From JAVKBW01 sp964352715 (lineage in GTDB: Bacteria; Pseudomonadota; Alphaproteobacteria; UBA8366; Aestuariispiraceae): a stretch of DNA of 64,000 nucleotides. Shown piece after piece: positions 25,053 to 33,730 of this stretch. Numbering within the stretch: the first letter of the stretch is position 1; each line of letters begins with the position of its first letter. The DNA is taken from NCBI GenBank assembly GCA_964352715.1, contig CAYGSU010000009.1:1-64000 (forward strand). Reading direction: 5' to 3'. Made by a program: the position numbers and the translations under genes. The notes under the pieces are model-generated. The model saw only the letters and a program-made list of their open reading frames with translations, was not told the origin of the DNA and searched no databases.

Positions 25053-25376
25053 ATGAGCAAGTTCGATGATCGCGAAAAAGCGTTCGAATCCAAGTATGGA
25101 CGCGACCAGGAAAACGAATTCAGGATCGTTGCCCGCCGGAACAAGCTGCTCGGTCTCTGGGTCGCGGAAAAGCTGGGCAAGACCGGCGAAGCCGCCGAAA
25201 GCTATGCAAAGGAAGTGGTTACCGCCGATTTTGAAGAAGTCGGGCACGACGATGTTGTCAGAAAGGTCATGTCCGATCTGAATGCGGCCGGTGTCGATCT
25301 TTCTGAGCATCTGGTGCGCGGTGAAATGGACAAGCTGTTGATGGTTGCACGACAGCAGATCCAGTCGGATTCCTGA
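25053..25376 (+). CDS. F1Fo-ATPase inhibitor subunit zeta (DUF1476)
   Basis: A 107-residue DUF1476 protein starting Met-Ser-Lys-Phe-Asp-Asp-Arg-Glu-Lys-Ala-Phe-Glu-Ser-Lys-Tyr. This family was shown in Paracoccus to be the zeta subunit, whose N-terminal helix enters F1 and blocks ATP hydrolysis, a trait of alphaproteobacteria and a parallel to mitochondrial IF1. Charged N-terminal residues of the inhibitory helix are present, followed by a four-helix region. Placement between purB and purC is common in alphaproteobacteria. It is divergent from purC and convergent with the repeat protein (10-base gap). Confidence 0.93.
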   Translation: MSKFDDREKAFESKYGRDQENEFRIVARRNKLLGLWVAEKLGKTGEAAESYAKEVVTADFEEVGHDDVVRKVMSDLNAAGVDLSEHLVRGEMDKLLMVARQQIQSDS

Positions 25377-25386
25377 TACAGCGTTT

Positions 25387-27372
25387 CTAGTTCTGGAAGG
25401 CGTCGTCTTCCAGTTCATCACCCCCAACGAATTCTCCGTCGGATGACGCATCGCCCGATGTGTTTGTATCCGAAGTCTGGTTCGGGTCGTTCACCGAAGC
25501 GAATTCAGACTTTGAAATCGACATCGCGACGGCAGCCAGACCGGCGGCGCGCGCCGGTGGGTGCTCGATCTGCCGGGCGGCTCTGATCGCCAGTTCTGTC
25601 TCACCCGCTTTCGCCGCAGCGGCGGCCACCCGGGTCAGCGCCATAAACCGCGGTGCGGTGTAAGAGCCGTCAGGCGCGCGAGCTGTCAGCGCTTTTCCTT
25701 CCGGCGCGGGGATGCGCGCTGCCGTGTCGAAAGCAGACAATATATCGCCAGTTGCAAGCTGTCCGACCACGATATCGGAAAGCACCTTCGGAAAACTCTT
25801 GTCCTTGCGATTTAGCCAGGCCGATCGCCAGGCGCTGCTGAGCGTCTTGTTGGCCTGGTCGGAAAACCCGCGCTGCGCCTGTGCGATCGCCAGATAGGTC
25901 TGTACAGCAACCCGCTGAAGCCTGTCGTCAATCAGATCGGTCAGCTCGCGCGCGCGCAGAAACATCTCTTCGTCATTCAGCGGATCGCCATATTCAATCT
26001 GCGCGTTCAGGACAATGCGAAGCGCTTTCGGCAGCGCCCATTTCAGGGGCGGGAAGCCGGTCGCTTCAAAGGCAGTCTTCAGCATCTGTTTTGCTTCGCC
26101 GGTCCGGCCCAGCGACCCGTAGGCCATGCTCAACTCACCGAATAACTGGGCCCGCAGGCCAAGATACGGAATGTAGTTTTCCGCCAGAAGCTGCGCCTGC
26201 TCGTAGTTGCCCTGTTCGGCGAGAATTTTCCCCATCCGCAGCAGGGCGACGGCCTGGGGAATCCGGTCGCGAATCGATCCGGCCGTTGTGAAGGCATCGG
26301 CCAGCCGGCCCACACGCGTTTGTTCTTCAACGATATGGCGAAGCTGCCGGTTGCGTTCGGGTTCCTTTTCGATCCGCATCGCTTCTTCGAAGGCAAGGGT
26401 GAACAGCGGCACCGCAGCGTCGTTGTTGCCGGTTTCGCCAAGCGCACGCGCCACCGAACTGATACCGTAGGCCCGGTTCGGTCCTTCCGGAATTTCGCGC
26501 AGAACCGACATCGCATCCTGCAGTTGCTGCCCCAGAATCATAGTCGCCGCCAGACGCGCCAGTGACTCGCTGCGCCCCTTTTCCTGGCTCTTTTCAATGA
26601 AACTCCGGGCGTATTGCAGGGTTTTCTGCGCCCCGATGTAATCGCCGACGCTTGCCTGACTTTTGGCGATATCCATCAATGTGTTGGATGTTTTCTGCGA
26701 TGTATCCTTGATGCCGGTCGCTTGTTCGTATGCGGCGGACAACACCTGCTTTGCCGCCTCAGCGGATTCTGCATCCCGCGCACCGTCGCCGTAGAATGTC
26801 GCGGCAGCATTTTGCAGGGCGTCGACCCGCCCGGTTGGCGTATCGATTTTCTCCGCTGTTTTTATCGCCTCGTCCAGCTGGCCGAAGCGAGCCTGCTTTT
26901 CCGCCATATTGCGGAACAACTGTCCGCCATCCCGCAAATCCGACACGGAATCGATAGTTCGTATCGCATCCTGATAGTAGGAAAGGGCGGTATCGACATC
27001 GCCTTCGGCTTCGATTTCTTCGCCAACTGCCACCAATGAGCGCGCTTTCCACAACGGATCCTTGATGCGTTCGATTTCTTTAAGCGCGCCTTCACGGTCG
27101 CCACGAACCAGCATCGCGCGAACCAGCCCGTCGAGGGCCTGGCCCTGTTCATCGTCGGTCTCAAGCGTAAGAGCGACGAAACGAAGGGTGATGAAGGGGT
27201 CAGACAGGACCCGTCGTGTGACTTCATCGACCTCGTTTGCCAGATCGTCCTGTTGCGCCTGAGCGGAGACCGATAAGCCGAACAGCAGCGCAGCAGCGCT
27301 GATCGTCAGGATCGGCCGGCAAAGGACGTTATGGAGCGTTTTTGAAAACGCGGTCAAAAATATGGTCGACAT
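25387..27372 (-). CDS. Secreted TPR-like repeat protein, function unknown
   Basis: A 661-residue protein with a long signal peptide: a charged start, a hydrophobic run at about 19-37 and a likely cut after Ala-Gln-Ala near 39. The rest (about 60-620) is made of helical repeats with Ala, Gly and Tyr spacing of the tetratricopeptide type, such as Gly-Asp-Tyr-Ile-Gly-Ala-Gln-Lys-Thr and Gly-Asn-Tyr-Glu-Gln-Ala-Gln. The C-terminal 45 residues are acidic and rich in Ser, Asp and Asn, without repeat features. The start overlaps the purB end by 44 bases, so it is probably translated from the purB message. Such proteins act as scaffolds in the periplasm; the partner is unknown. I do not recognise an orthologue beside purB in other genomes. 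Confidence 0.8.
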   Translation of the reverse strand: MSTIFLTAFSKTLHNVLCRPILTISAAALLFGLSVSAQAQQDDLANEVDEVTRRVLSDPFITLRFVALTLETDDEQGQALDGLVRAMLVRGDREGALKEIERIKDPLWKARSLVAVGEEIEAEGDVDTALSYYQDAIRTIDSVSDLRDGGQLFRNMAEKQARFGQLDEAIKTAEKIDTPTGRVDALQNAAATFYGDGARDAESAEAAKQVLSAAYEQATGIKDTSQKTSNTLMDIAKSQASVGDYIGAQKTLQYARSFIEKSQEKGRSESLARLAATMILGQQLQDAMSVLREIPEGPNRAYGISSVARALGETGNNDAAVPLFTLAFEEAMRIEKEPERNRQLRHIVEEQTRVGRLADAFTTAGSIRDRIPQAVALLRMGKILAEQGNYEQAQLLAENYIPYLGLRAQLFGELSMAYGSLGRTGEAKQMLKTAFEATGFPPLKWALPKALRIVLNAQIEYGDPLNDEEMFLRARELTDLIDDRLQRVAVQTYLAIAQAQRGFSDQANKTLSSAWRSAWLNRKDKSFPKVLSDIVVGQLATGDILSAFDTAARIPAPEGKALTARAPDGSYTAPRFMALTRVAAAAAKAGETELAIRAARQIEHPPARAAGLAAVAMSISKSEFASVNDPNQTSDTNTSGDASSDGEFVGGDELEDDAFQN

Positions 27373-28645
27373 ATTTCATATGGTAGTCGAGATCGAAGAA
27401 TTGCGCGATTTCCTTTTCGGAAAGGTGAGCAGAAACTTCTTTATCCTCAAGCAGCAGGTCCTGCAGCGGCCTTCCGGATGTCCAGCTTTCCATCGCGTTC
27501 CGCTGCACCGCCTTGTAGGAGTCTTCGCGGCTCATGCCCTTTTGCGTCAGCGCCAGAAGAACCCGCTGGGAATTGTGCAGCCCGCCCAGTTTGTCGAGAT
27601 TGGCCTGCATTGAATCGGCATATACGACCAGTTTTTCGATGACGCTGGCCAGACGGTTCAAGGCGAAATCCAGCGTGATTGTCGAATCGGGGCCGATCAT
27701 GCGCTCGACGGAAGAATGCGAAATGTCCCGCTCATGCCACAGCGCGATGTTTTCCATTGCCGGCACAACGGCGGACCGCACCATCCGGGCAAGCCCGGTA
27801 AGGTTTTCGGTCAGCACCGGGTTGCGCTTGTGCGGCATGGCGCTGGATCCCTTCTGACCGGCTGAGAAGAATTCCTCGACTTCGCGGACTTCGGTTCTTT
27901 GCAGGTGTCTGATTTCAATCGCCGTGTTCTCGATCGATCCGGCGATAACGCCAAGCACGGCGAAGAAGTGGGCGTGGCGGTCGCGCGGGATCACCTGGGT
28001 TGAAATCGGTTCTGCGCTGAGCCCCAGTTTTTCGGCGACGTGTTCTTCAACCGCCGGGTTGATGTTGGCAAAGGTGCCGACCGCGCCGGAAATGGCGCAG
28101 GTGGCGATATCGGCGCGGGCCGTCAGCAGGCGTTGCCGTGCGCGGTCGAATTCCGCGAAATGCTTTGCCATTTTGAGGCCGAAGGTAACCGGTTCGGCAT
28201 GGATGCCGTGGCTGCGACCGATTGTTGCGGTGTATTTGTGCTCTTCGGCGCGAGCTTTCAACGCTGTCCTCAACCGGTCCAGCCCGGTCAGCAACAGGTC
28301 GGCCGCCTGTGTAAGCTGCAGATTGTAGCAGGTGTCCAGAACATCGGAAGACGTCATCCCCTGATGAATGAAGCGGGAATGGTCGCCGACATGTTCCGCC
28401 AGTTCGGTAAGAAAGGCGATCACGTCATGTTTGGTTTCGCGTTCGATTTCGTCAATCCGGTCGATCCGCTCCTGGGTGTAGGGCTTGTCACCGTTGGCCC
28501 AGACGGAAGCTGCCGACTCTTTAGGGATAACACCGAGGTCAGCAAGGGCATCGCAGGCATGCGCTTCGATCAGAAACCAAAGCCGAAACTTGTTCGCAGG
28601 CTCCCAGATGTCGGTCATTTCTTTGCGGGAATAGCGCGGAATCAT
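27329..28645 (-). CDS. purB: Adenylosuccinate lyase
   Basis: A 438-residue fumarase/aspartase-superfamily lyase. It shows Thr-Ser-Ser-Asp-Val-Leu-Asp-Thr (about 97-104), the His in Gly-Arg-Ser-His-Gly-Ile-His, and the flexible signature loop Gly-Ser-Ser-Ala-Met-Pro-His-Lys-Arg-Asn-Pro with the catalytic Ser. The enzyme removes fumarate from SAICAR and from adenylosuccinate. The start at Met-Ile-Pro-Arg-Tyr-Ser matches the bacterial short form. A promoter lies about 70 bases upstream. The downstream repeat-protein gene begins within its last codons. Confidence 0.97.
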   Translation of the reverse strand: MIPRYSRKEMTDIWEPANKFRLWFLIEAHACDALADLGVIPKESAASVWANGDKPYTQERIDRIDEIERETKHDVIAFLTELAEHVGDHSRFIHQGMTSSDVLDTCYNLQLTQAADLLLTGLDRLRTALKARAEEHKYTATIGRSHGIHAEPVTFGLKMAKHFAEFDRARQRLLTARADIATCAISGAVGTFANINPAVEEHVAEKLGLSAEPISTQVIPRDRHAHFFAVLGVIAGSIENTAIEIRHLQRTEVREVEEFFSAGQKGSSAMPHKRNPVLTENLTGLARMVRSAVVPAMENIALWHERDISHSSVERMIGPDSTITLDFALNRLASVIEKLVVYADSMQANLDKLGGLHNSQRVLLALTQKGMSREDSYKAVQRNAMESWTSGRPLQDLLLEDKEVSAHLSEKEIAQFFDLDYHMKYVDHIFDRVFKNAP

Positions 28646-28711
28646 TTTGAGATCGGCTCGCTTTCGTCGTCTGAAGGTGATTAACGGCGCATCCGGTAGG
28701 ATGGCACGCGG

Positions 28712-28740
28712 TTTATGCCACTAACCCGCCGGATTTTCAA
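28712..28740 (-). promoter_or_regulatory. Promoter of purB
   Basis: On the minus strand, TTGAAA (28740-28735), a 17-base spacer and CATAAA (28717-28712) stand about 65 bases before the purB ATG, in the 123-base gap after radC. Confidence 0.55.
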
Positions 28741-28768
28741 AGCCGCTTTGACTGCGGAAACGCCGTTG

Positions 28769-29509
28769 CTAGAGAAGCCCGCTCGATTTGAAACTGGTAT
28801 GGCCGCCCTTGCTGATGATCAAATGGTCGTGCAGCGTGATGCCCAGTTTCTTTGCGGCGTCTCGGATGTCATAGGTCATCTGGATATCGTCGCCGCTTGG
28901 CGTCGGATCGCCTGACGGGTGGTTGTGCACCAGGATCAGGGCAGACGCATTAAGCTCAAGCGCCCGTTTCATTACTTCGCGCGGGTAGAGCGGCGTGTGG
29001 TTCACGGTGCCGCGCTGCTGCACTTCGTCTGCGATCAGCCGGTTCTTGTGGTCGAGGAACAACAGCCGCACCTGTTCAACCGTTTCGCGCGCCATCGCAA
29101 CCCGGCAGTAGTCGATCAGCTTGTCCCATGAAGACAGAACAGGCGCGTTCATGACCTGCTGTTTTGAAAGCCGTTGCGCCGCCGCCTGCACCAGCTTCAG
29201 CGCTGTTACGGTGCTTGATTTCACGTCCTTGACCGTTTCCAGCGCCGCCGGATCGGCGGAAACCACATCCGCGAAACTGCCGAACCGGGCGACAAGTTCT
29301 TTGGCGATCGGCTTCACGTCGCGTCGGGGCAGGGCCAGGGTAAGCAGAAGTTCAAGCAGTTCGTAATCGGCCATTGATGCGCCGAAATCTCTCAGGAACC
29401 GGTCTCGCAATCGCTGCCGATGCCCGTGCGCATGCGTCTTGCCGCCCTTCCTTTCTTCGGAAAGGGTGGGCGGTTGCGGTGCTGCGTCTGGATCGTGATC
29501 CGGCATCAC
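28769..29509 (-). CDS. radC: RadC family JAB-domain protein
   Basis: A 246-residue RadC/UPF0758 protein. The N-terminal helix-hairpin-helix-like part (about 30-110) is followed by the MPN/JAMM domain with the metal motif His-Asn-His-Pro-Ser-Gly-Asp-Pro-Thr-Pro-Ser-Gly-Asp-Asp (about 200-213). The first 25 residues are polar and poorly conserved in type. Despite its name, a direct role in repair is not established; the fold suggests a metal-dependent peptidase or nuclease-associated protein. In many alphaproteobacteria radC lies next to map and sfsA; here those genes are 5.8 kb away, beyond a transporter island. Confidence 0.95.
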   Translation of the reverse strand: MMPDHDPDAAPQPPTLSEERKGGKTHAHGHRQRLRDRFLRDFGASMADYELLELLLTLALPRRDVKPIAKELVARFGSFADVVSADPAALETVKDVKSSTVTALKLVQAAAQRLSKQQVMNAPVLSSWDKLIDYCRVAMARETVEQVRLLFLDHKNRLIADEVQQRGTVNHTPLYPREVMKRALELNASALILVHNHPSGDPTPSGDDIQMTYDIRDAAKKLGITLHDHLIISKGGHTSFKSSGLL

Positions 29510-29596
29510 GGCGCTCCTGTTCCTGACGGAAAGAAAACATAACCCTTAACGCGGCACGAGCAAGAGTAGGCAGAGCGAAGGCGATGCCAGATATGG

Positions 29597-30700
29597 TTAC
29601 TGAGGCAGAAGTCTTGCTGCGCCGGGCGTCCAGGACAGATGCACCCGGTCGCCGACAGCGCCATCGGCACTGAGGGAGCCGTCATTGCCGCTGAACACCG
29701 ACACCGGTTGTGTCAGACCATCAACCTGTACCAGATATCGGCTGCGGTCGCCGAGATAGGCCACATCTTCGATCCGACCGGGCAGCCGTGTCGGTATGCT
29801 GGCGCTCTGTGGATCGCCGGTGGCGGCATGGATCGCGATTTGTTCCGGCCGCAACGCAACGAAAACGTCATCGCCGGCAGTCACGCCATTGGTGTCACCG
29901 GCGACGGCAAGCGGGCCAAGTGCGCCACCGTCGACGGAGATGCCGCTACCGTCGATTGCCGAGACCTTGCCTGGAAACAGGTTCATTGTGCCGATGAACT
30001 CGGCGACCTTGCGGCTGTTCGGGCGCTCATAAAGGCCCTTCGGTGAGTCGATCTGCAGCACCTTGCCAAAGTCCATCACCGCAATGCGGTCCGACAGGGT
30101 CAGCGCTTCTTCCTGGTCATGTGTGACAAAGACAAAGGTAATACCGACATGTCGTTGCAGGATACGCAGTTCATGCTGCATTTCTTCCCGCAGCTTCTTG
30201 TCCAGAGCCGACAGGGGTTCATCAAGCAGCAGAACCTTTGGCCGGCAAATCAGCGCCCGCGCCAGGGCGACGCGCTGTCGCTGGCCGCCTGAAAGCTGAT
30301 GCGCTGCCCGGTCGCCCAGACCATCAAGCTTCACCAGGTCCAGCGCTTCTTCCACCCGCCGGTTGATCTCTGCCTTGTTCAGGTCGTGGTAGACCAGGCC
30401 GTAGCCGATGTTTTCGCGGACGTTCAGATGCGGAAAGATCGCATAGCTTTGAAACACCATATTGGTTGGTCGCCGGTTGGCGGGCACCCGTACCATCGGC
30501 TCGCCGTCGATGAAGATCTCACCCTCAGTCGGATGATCGATACCGGCCAGAATGCGCAACAGGGTCGTCTTGCCGCACCCGGAAGCGCCGAGCAGCGAAA
30601 AGAATTCGCCGCGCCCGATTTCGAAGCGGACATTGTCGAGGGCCGCGACCTTGCCGAAATGTCGGCTGACATCGGTAATCCGTATAAACGCGTCGTTCAT
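29597..30700 (-). CDS. ABC transporter ATP-binding protein, spermidine/putrescine (PotA) type
   Basis: A protein of about 367 residues. The ABC domain (1-235) has Walker A Gly-Ala-Ser-Gly-Cys-Gly-Lys-Thr-Thr near residue 38, signature Leu-Ser-Gly-Gly-Gln-Arg-Gln-Arg and Walker B ending Leu-Leu-Leu-Asp-Glu-Pro. The C-terminal TOBE domain (about 280-360) is typical of the PotA/FbpC/MalK branch. The ATG at 30700 overlaps the stop of the permease gene (TGATG). It is the last gene of a four-gene operon ordered binding protein, permease, permease, ATPase, and drives uptake of a polyamine-like or related cationic solute. The exact ligand depends on the binding protein. Confidence 0.92.
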   Translation of the reverse strand: MNDAFIRITDVSRHFGKVAALDNVRFEIGRGEFFSLLGASGCGKTTLLRILAGIDHPTEGEIFIDGEPMVRVPANRRPTNMVFQSYAIFPHLNVRENIGYGLVYHDLNKAEINRRVEEALDLVKLDGLGDRAAHQLSGGQRQRVALARALICRPKVLLLDEPLSALDKKLREEMQHELRILQRHVGITFVFVTHDQEEALTLSDRIAVMDFGKVLQIDSPKGLYERPNSRKVAEFIGTMNLFPGKVSAIDGSGISVDGGALGPLAVAGDTNGVTAGDDVFVALRPEQIAIHAATGDPQSASIPTRLPGRIEDVAYLGDRSRYLVQVDGLTQPVSVFSGNDGSLSADGAVGDRVHLSWTPGAARLLPQ

Positions 30701-31506
30701 CAAAGTGCTCCGGAAGAGTCCGAGGCTACGCCTCGTTTGCGGATTTGCTCCGCTAGAATGACCAGCGCTGCGGACACGACCAGAATGATCGACCCAAGCG
30801 CCAATGTGCTGGGCAGGCGGTTCGGGAACCGTAACTGGCTGTAAAGAAACACGGGCAAGGTTGTTTCCGTGCCGGTCAGGAAAAACGAGATCACGAACTC
30901 GTCGAATGAAATGATGAAGCACAGCAACAGGCTTGAAATAACGCCCGGCCAGGCGATCGGCAGGGTGACGCGTCGGAAAGTGCTCCATCCCGATGCGCCC
31001 AGATCTCGCGACGCTTCCTCGAAACTGCGGTCGAAGCCTTCAAGCCGGGCCATCATCACCGTCATCGCAAACGGGATGCAGATTACCAGATGCCCGGCGC
31101 CGACCGTCCACAGCGACAGCGGCTGATCCAGAATTCGCAGAATGATCACCAGAAGCGCCACGCCGATAACGATCGACGGGATGACCAGCGGCATCATCAT
31201 GAAACCAAGGATGCCGCTGGCAACCGGAATCTTGAACCGGGTGAACGCCATGGCCGCCGGCAGCGCCAGAATGGTAGCAATTATGGAGACCGCCACACCG
31301 ACAATCAGCGAATTCTGTAAAGCACGGTTCATCGAAGTGTTTTCGATCATCCCCGCATAGTGTCGCAGGGTGATGCCTTTCAGCGGAAATGTCGCAAAGT
31401 TGGCGTCGTTCAGCGAGAAGATCGGCATCAGGAGGACCGGGCCGTAAAGGAAGGCGACGAAAATGATCGCGTACCAGAAAAGAGGATCGGTTCGGCGTTG
31501 TATCAT
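30700..31506 (-). CDS. ABC transporter permease, PotC type
   Basis: A 268-residue permease with six helices and the EAA loop in Glu-Glu-Ala-Ser-Arg-Asp-Leu-Gly-Ala-Ser. The short second-permease length and the Ser-Phe-Asp-Glu-Phe-Val-Ile-Ser-Phe-Phe segment are characteristic of PotC. Both of its ends overlap neighbouring genes (ATGA upstream and TGATG downstream), so the four subunits are translated in a coupled way. Confidence 0.92.
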   Translation of the reverse strand: MIQRRTDPLFWYAIIFVAFLYGPVLLMPIFSLNDANFATFPLKGITLRHYAGMIENTSMNRALQNSLIVGVAVSIIATILALPAAMAFTRFKIPVASGILGFMMMPLVIPSIVIGVALLVIILRILDQPLSLWTVGAGHLVICIPFAMTVMMARLEGFDRSFEEASRDLGASGWSTFRRVTLPIAWPGVISSLLLCFIISFDEFVISFFLTGTETTLPVFLYSQLRFPNRLPSTLALGSIILVVSAALVILAEQIRKRGVASDSSGAL

Positions 31507-32414
31507 CCGCTGATCCTCCGGCGCATCCGGCGGAAGCCGATCAGATGAAGGAACAACAGCACCAGGCCTGCGATGACGAGCATCATGACGATGGAAAGCG
31601 CGGCGCCCAGCGGGGCGTTGTCCTGCCGCAGGAAAAGCTGCTGGATGAGCGAGCCGACCATGGTTCCGCCCGGGCCGCCGACCAGTGTTGGCGTTACATA
31701 GTCGCCGACGGTTGGAATGAATACCAGCAGCGTCGCAGTGATGGTTCCCGGCATCGACAGCGGCAGGGTCACTCGGCGGAACCGCTTCCACTTGCTGTCG
31801 CCGAGATCAGTTGCGGCTTCCAGCAGGTTGCGGTCGATTTTCTCGAGGCTCACATAGATCGGCAGGATGGCGAAGGCGACCCAGCTATGCGCCAGCGTGA
31901 TGGTGACGGCCACCGGATTGTACAAAAGAAATTCCAGCGGCTTTTCGATAAAGCCCATGGATATCAGGCCCGAATTCAGCGCGCCGTTAAAGCCCAGGAC
32001 GATTTTCCAGGAGAACACGCGCAGCAGATAGCTGGTCCAGAACGGAATGGTCAGCAGGATTAGCCATCCAGTCTTGTTCCCTGTGACACGGAATGCCAGG
32101 AAATACGCCATCGGATAGGCTAGGGCGATAACCGCAAAGGTTGCCGTCAGCGACATTACCAGCGATTTGATCAGCAGGATTGCCGGCACCGGATAGGCAA
32201 ACGGAAAGGGAATGCCATACCAGATGGTCGGCTCGCCCGGTTCAATCAGTCGCCAGTAGTTGGCGAGTGAAAAACTGCGATCGACCGTGAAACCCGTCTG
32301 GGTCCAGAAACTCATGAGGATCAGCGCAGCCAAGGGGGCAAGCAGGGTTGCCGCCATGACCAGAAACGCGGGCGACAGGAGCGCTACTCCCGTCGCCCGG
32401 TTGTGAGAAGACAT
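31503..32414 (-). CDS. ABC transporter permease, PotB type
   Basis: A 303-residue permease with an N-terminal helix, a long periplasmic stretch (about 40-75, with Trp-Tyr-Gly-Ile-Pro-Phe) and the BPD-type domain from about 85. The EAA loop is Glu-Ala-Ala-Thr-Asp-Leu-Gly-Asp-Ser, followed by Pro-Leu-Ser-Met-Pro-Gly, and the late Gly-Asp-Tyr-Val-Thr-Pro-Thr-Leu-Val-Gly-Gly is a PotB hallmark. It pairs with the PotC-type subunit. It starts 15 bases after the binding-protein gene. Confidence 0.92.
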   Translation of the reverse strand: MSSHNRATGVALLSPAFLVMAATLLAPLAALILMSFWTQTGFTVDRSFSLANYWRLIEPGEPTIWYGIPFPFAYPVPAILLIKSLVMSLTATFAVIALAYPMAYFLAFRVTGNKTGWLILLTIPFWTSYLLRVFSWKIVLGFNGALNSGLISMGFIEKPLEFLLYNPVAVTITLAHSWVAFAILPIYVSLEKIDRNLLEAATDLGDSKWKRFRRVTLPLSMPGTITATLLVFIPTVGDYVTPTLVGGPGGTMVGSLIQQLFLRQDNAPLGAALSIVMMLVIAGLVLLFLHLIGFRRMRRRISG

Positions 32415-32429
32415 CGTCCGGTTAACGCC

Positions 32430-33554
32430 TTAGTATGTCAGGGCTTTTGTATCGCCCCAAACCTTGTTCTGCTCATTTTGCACTTCGTCCGTCGGGGTGC
32501 GGAACAGCAATGCTTCAGACATCATCGCGACCGGGTCGGATAGGCCCATTGCGGCAACATCATCCGGATTGGATATTTCGAAGCTCTTCATGTTGGCGTG
32601 ACCGTAGCCGGAGCCTTCAATCAGGGTCTTGCCCGTTTCCGGCGACAGCCAGGCGTCGATGAAATCATAGGCAAGGGCTTTGTCCGCCTTGCCGGAATTC
32701 AGCATCGTCAGACCGCAGAACCAGGTAAACATGCCTTCTTTCGGAACGGCGTATTCAACGGCGATGCCTTCCGCCTTCAGGTTTTTCACCAGATCGTTCC
32801 ACGCGTAGCAGGCGATGACTTCGCCGGACGCCATGGCCTGCTGGACTTCCGACGGGTCGCTCCACATGAAGCGGGAGGTTTTGACACCCTTCGCGCCCCA
32901 GGTCTTTGCCGCTTCCGCGAGGGCTTCGCCGGACAGGCTATAGGCTTCCGAATACGGCATGCCGCCAACCATTGCGCCGATCTGGATGACAAGTTCGTTG
33001 TCGAGCATTGAGACTTTGCCGGCATAGGCGTCGTCGTAGAAAATGCTCCAGCTCGGATTCGCCTTGAAGTCGTCGTCGATCAGGTCCGACCGGTAGGCGA
33101 TGGAGGAGTTGCCCCAATCCGCCGGCGCCATCATCACCTTGCCGTCAACCAGAACGCCATCGGCGGTCTGCAGCGCAGGGAAAATGTCCTTCCAGTTGGA
33201 AAGGCGCGACGTATCCAGCTCTTCCGCCAGTCCGGCGGAGACAAAACGACCAACAGAGTAGTTGCACGGGTGCATGACATCCGCGGCGAACCCGGCGCGG
33301 ACTTTCGCCAATGCTTCTTCCTCGCCCCCGAAAATCGAAAAGTTCGGCGCTTCGCCGTGCTTTTCCATATAGGGTCCAAAATAGTCGGCAACATCGTAAC
33401 CGCCCCATTCGAGGCACGTGAGAGGCCCACCGGATGCCTTTACGAGTTTAGGGGCGATCATGACGCCGACGCCGAAGGCTGCGGCCGAAGCCATCATTTC
33501 CCGGCGGTTGATTTTTCCCTGGAAAACTTGATCGATGTATTTGGTGCGTTTCAT
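32430..33554 (-). CDS. Extracellular solute-binding protein, PotD type, with Tat signal
   Basis: A protein of about 374 residues. The N-terminus carries a twin-arginine signal (Asn-Arg-Arg-Glu-Met-Met followed by a mildly hydrophobic stretch to about residue 30), so it is probably exported folded. The mature part has the two-lobed binding fold of family 1 spermidine/putrescine-like proteins, for example Leu-Glu-Trp-Gly-Gly-Tyr-Asp near the start and Ala-Pro-Ala-Asp-Trp-Gly-Asn-Ser. The ATG at 33554 is chosen over one 39 bases upstream because it starts the signal peptide. It is the first gene of the transporter operon and is divergent from an amidohydrolase. Ligand-binding residues for putrescine are not clearly kept, so another amine or amino-acid derivative is possible. 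Confidence 0.9.
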   Translation of the reverse strand: MKRTKYIDQVFQGKINRREMMASAAAFGVGVMIAPKLVKASGGPLTCLEWGGYDVADYFGPYMEKHGEAPNFSIFGGEEEALAKVRAGFAADVMHPCNYSVGRFVSAGLAEELDTSRLSNWKDIFPALQTADGVLVDGKVMMAPADWGNSSIAYRSDLIDDDFKANPSWSIFYDDAYAGKVSMLDNELVIQIGAMVGGMPYSEAYSLSGEALAEAAKTWGAKGVKTSRFMWSDPSEVQQAMASGEVIACYAWNDLVKNLKAEGIAVEYAVPKEGMFTWFCGLTMLNSGKADKALAYDFIDAWLSPETGKTLIEGSGYGHANMKSFEISNPDDVAAMGLSDPVAMMSEALLFRTPTDEVQNEQNKVWGDTKALTY

Positions 33555-33690
33555 AACACAGTCCTTGTTAAAAGTGACCGCACAATCTGCCATACAGCCC
33601 GTTCTACGTGAAGATGTTTTTTCTGATTTTGGGAAAATATTTTACATTTCGAACTTGCTGTATCCCTTATATAACGGGGGTTGTAGCGCT

Positions 33691-33700
33691 ATCTGCAGAT
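33691..33700. promoter_or_regulatory. Palindrome in the divergent transporter/amidohydrolase promoter region
   Basis: ATCTGCAGAT is a perfect 10-base palindrome about 30 bases before the amidohydrolase start, in the 176-base region between the two divergent units. A weak TATAAC-like -10 lies just upstream at about 33671. It may be an operator; no regulator gene is adjacent. Confidence 0.25.
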
Positions 33701-33730
33701 TATCTTTATTGCAATCAAAAGAGGAAAATC

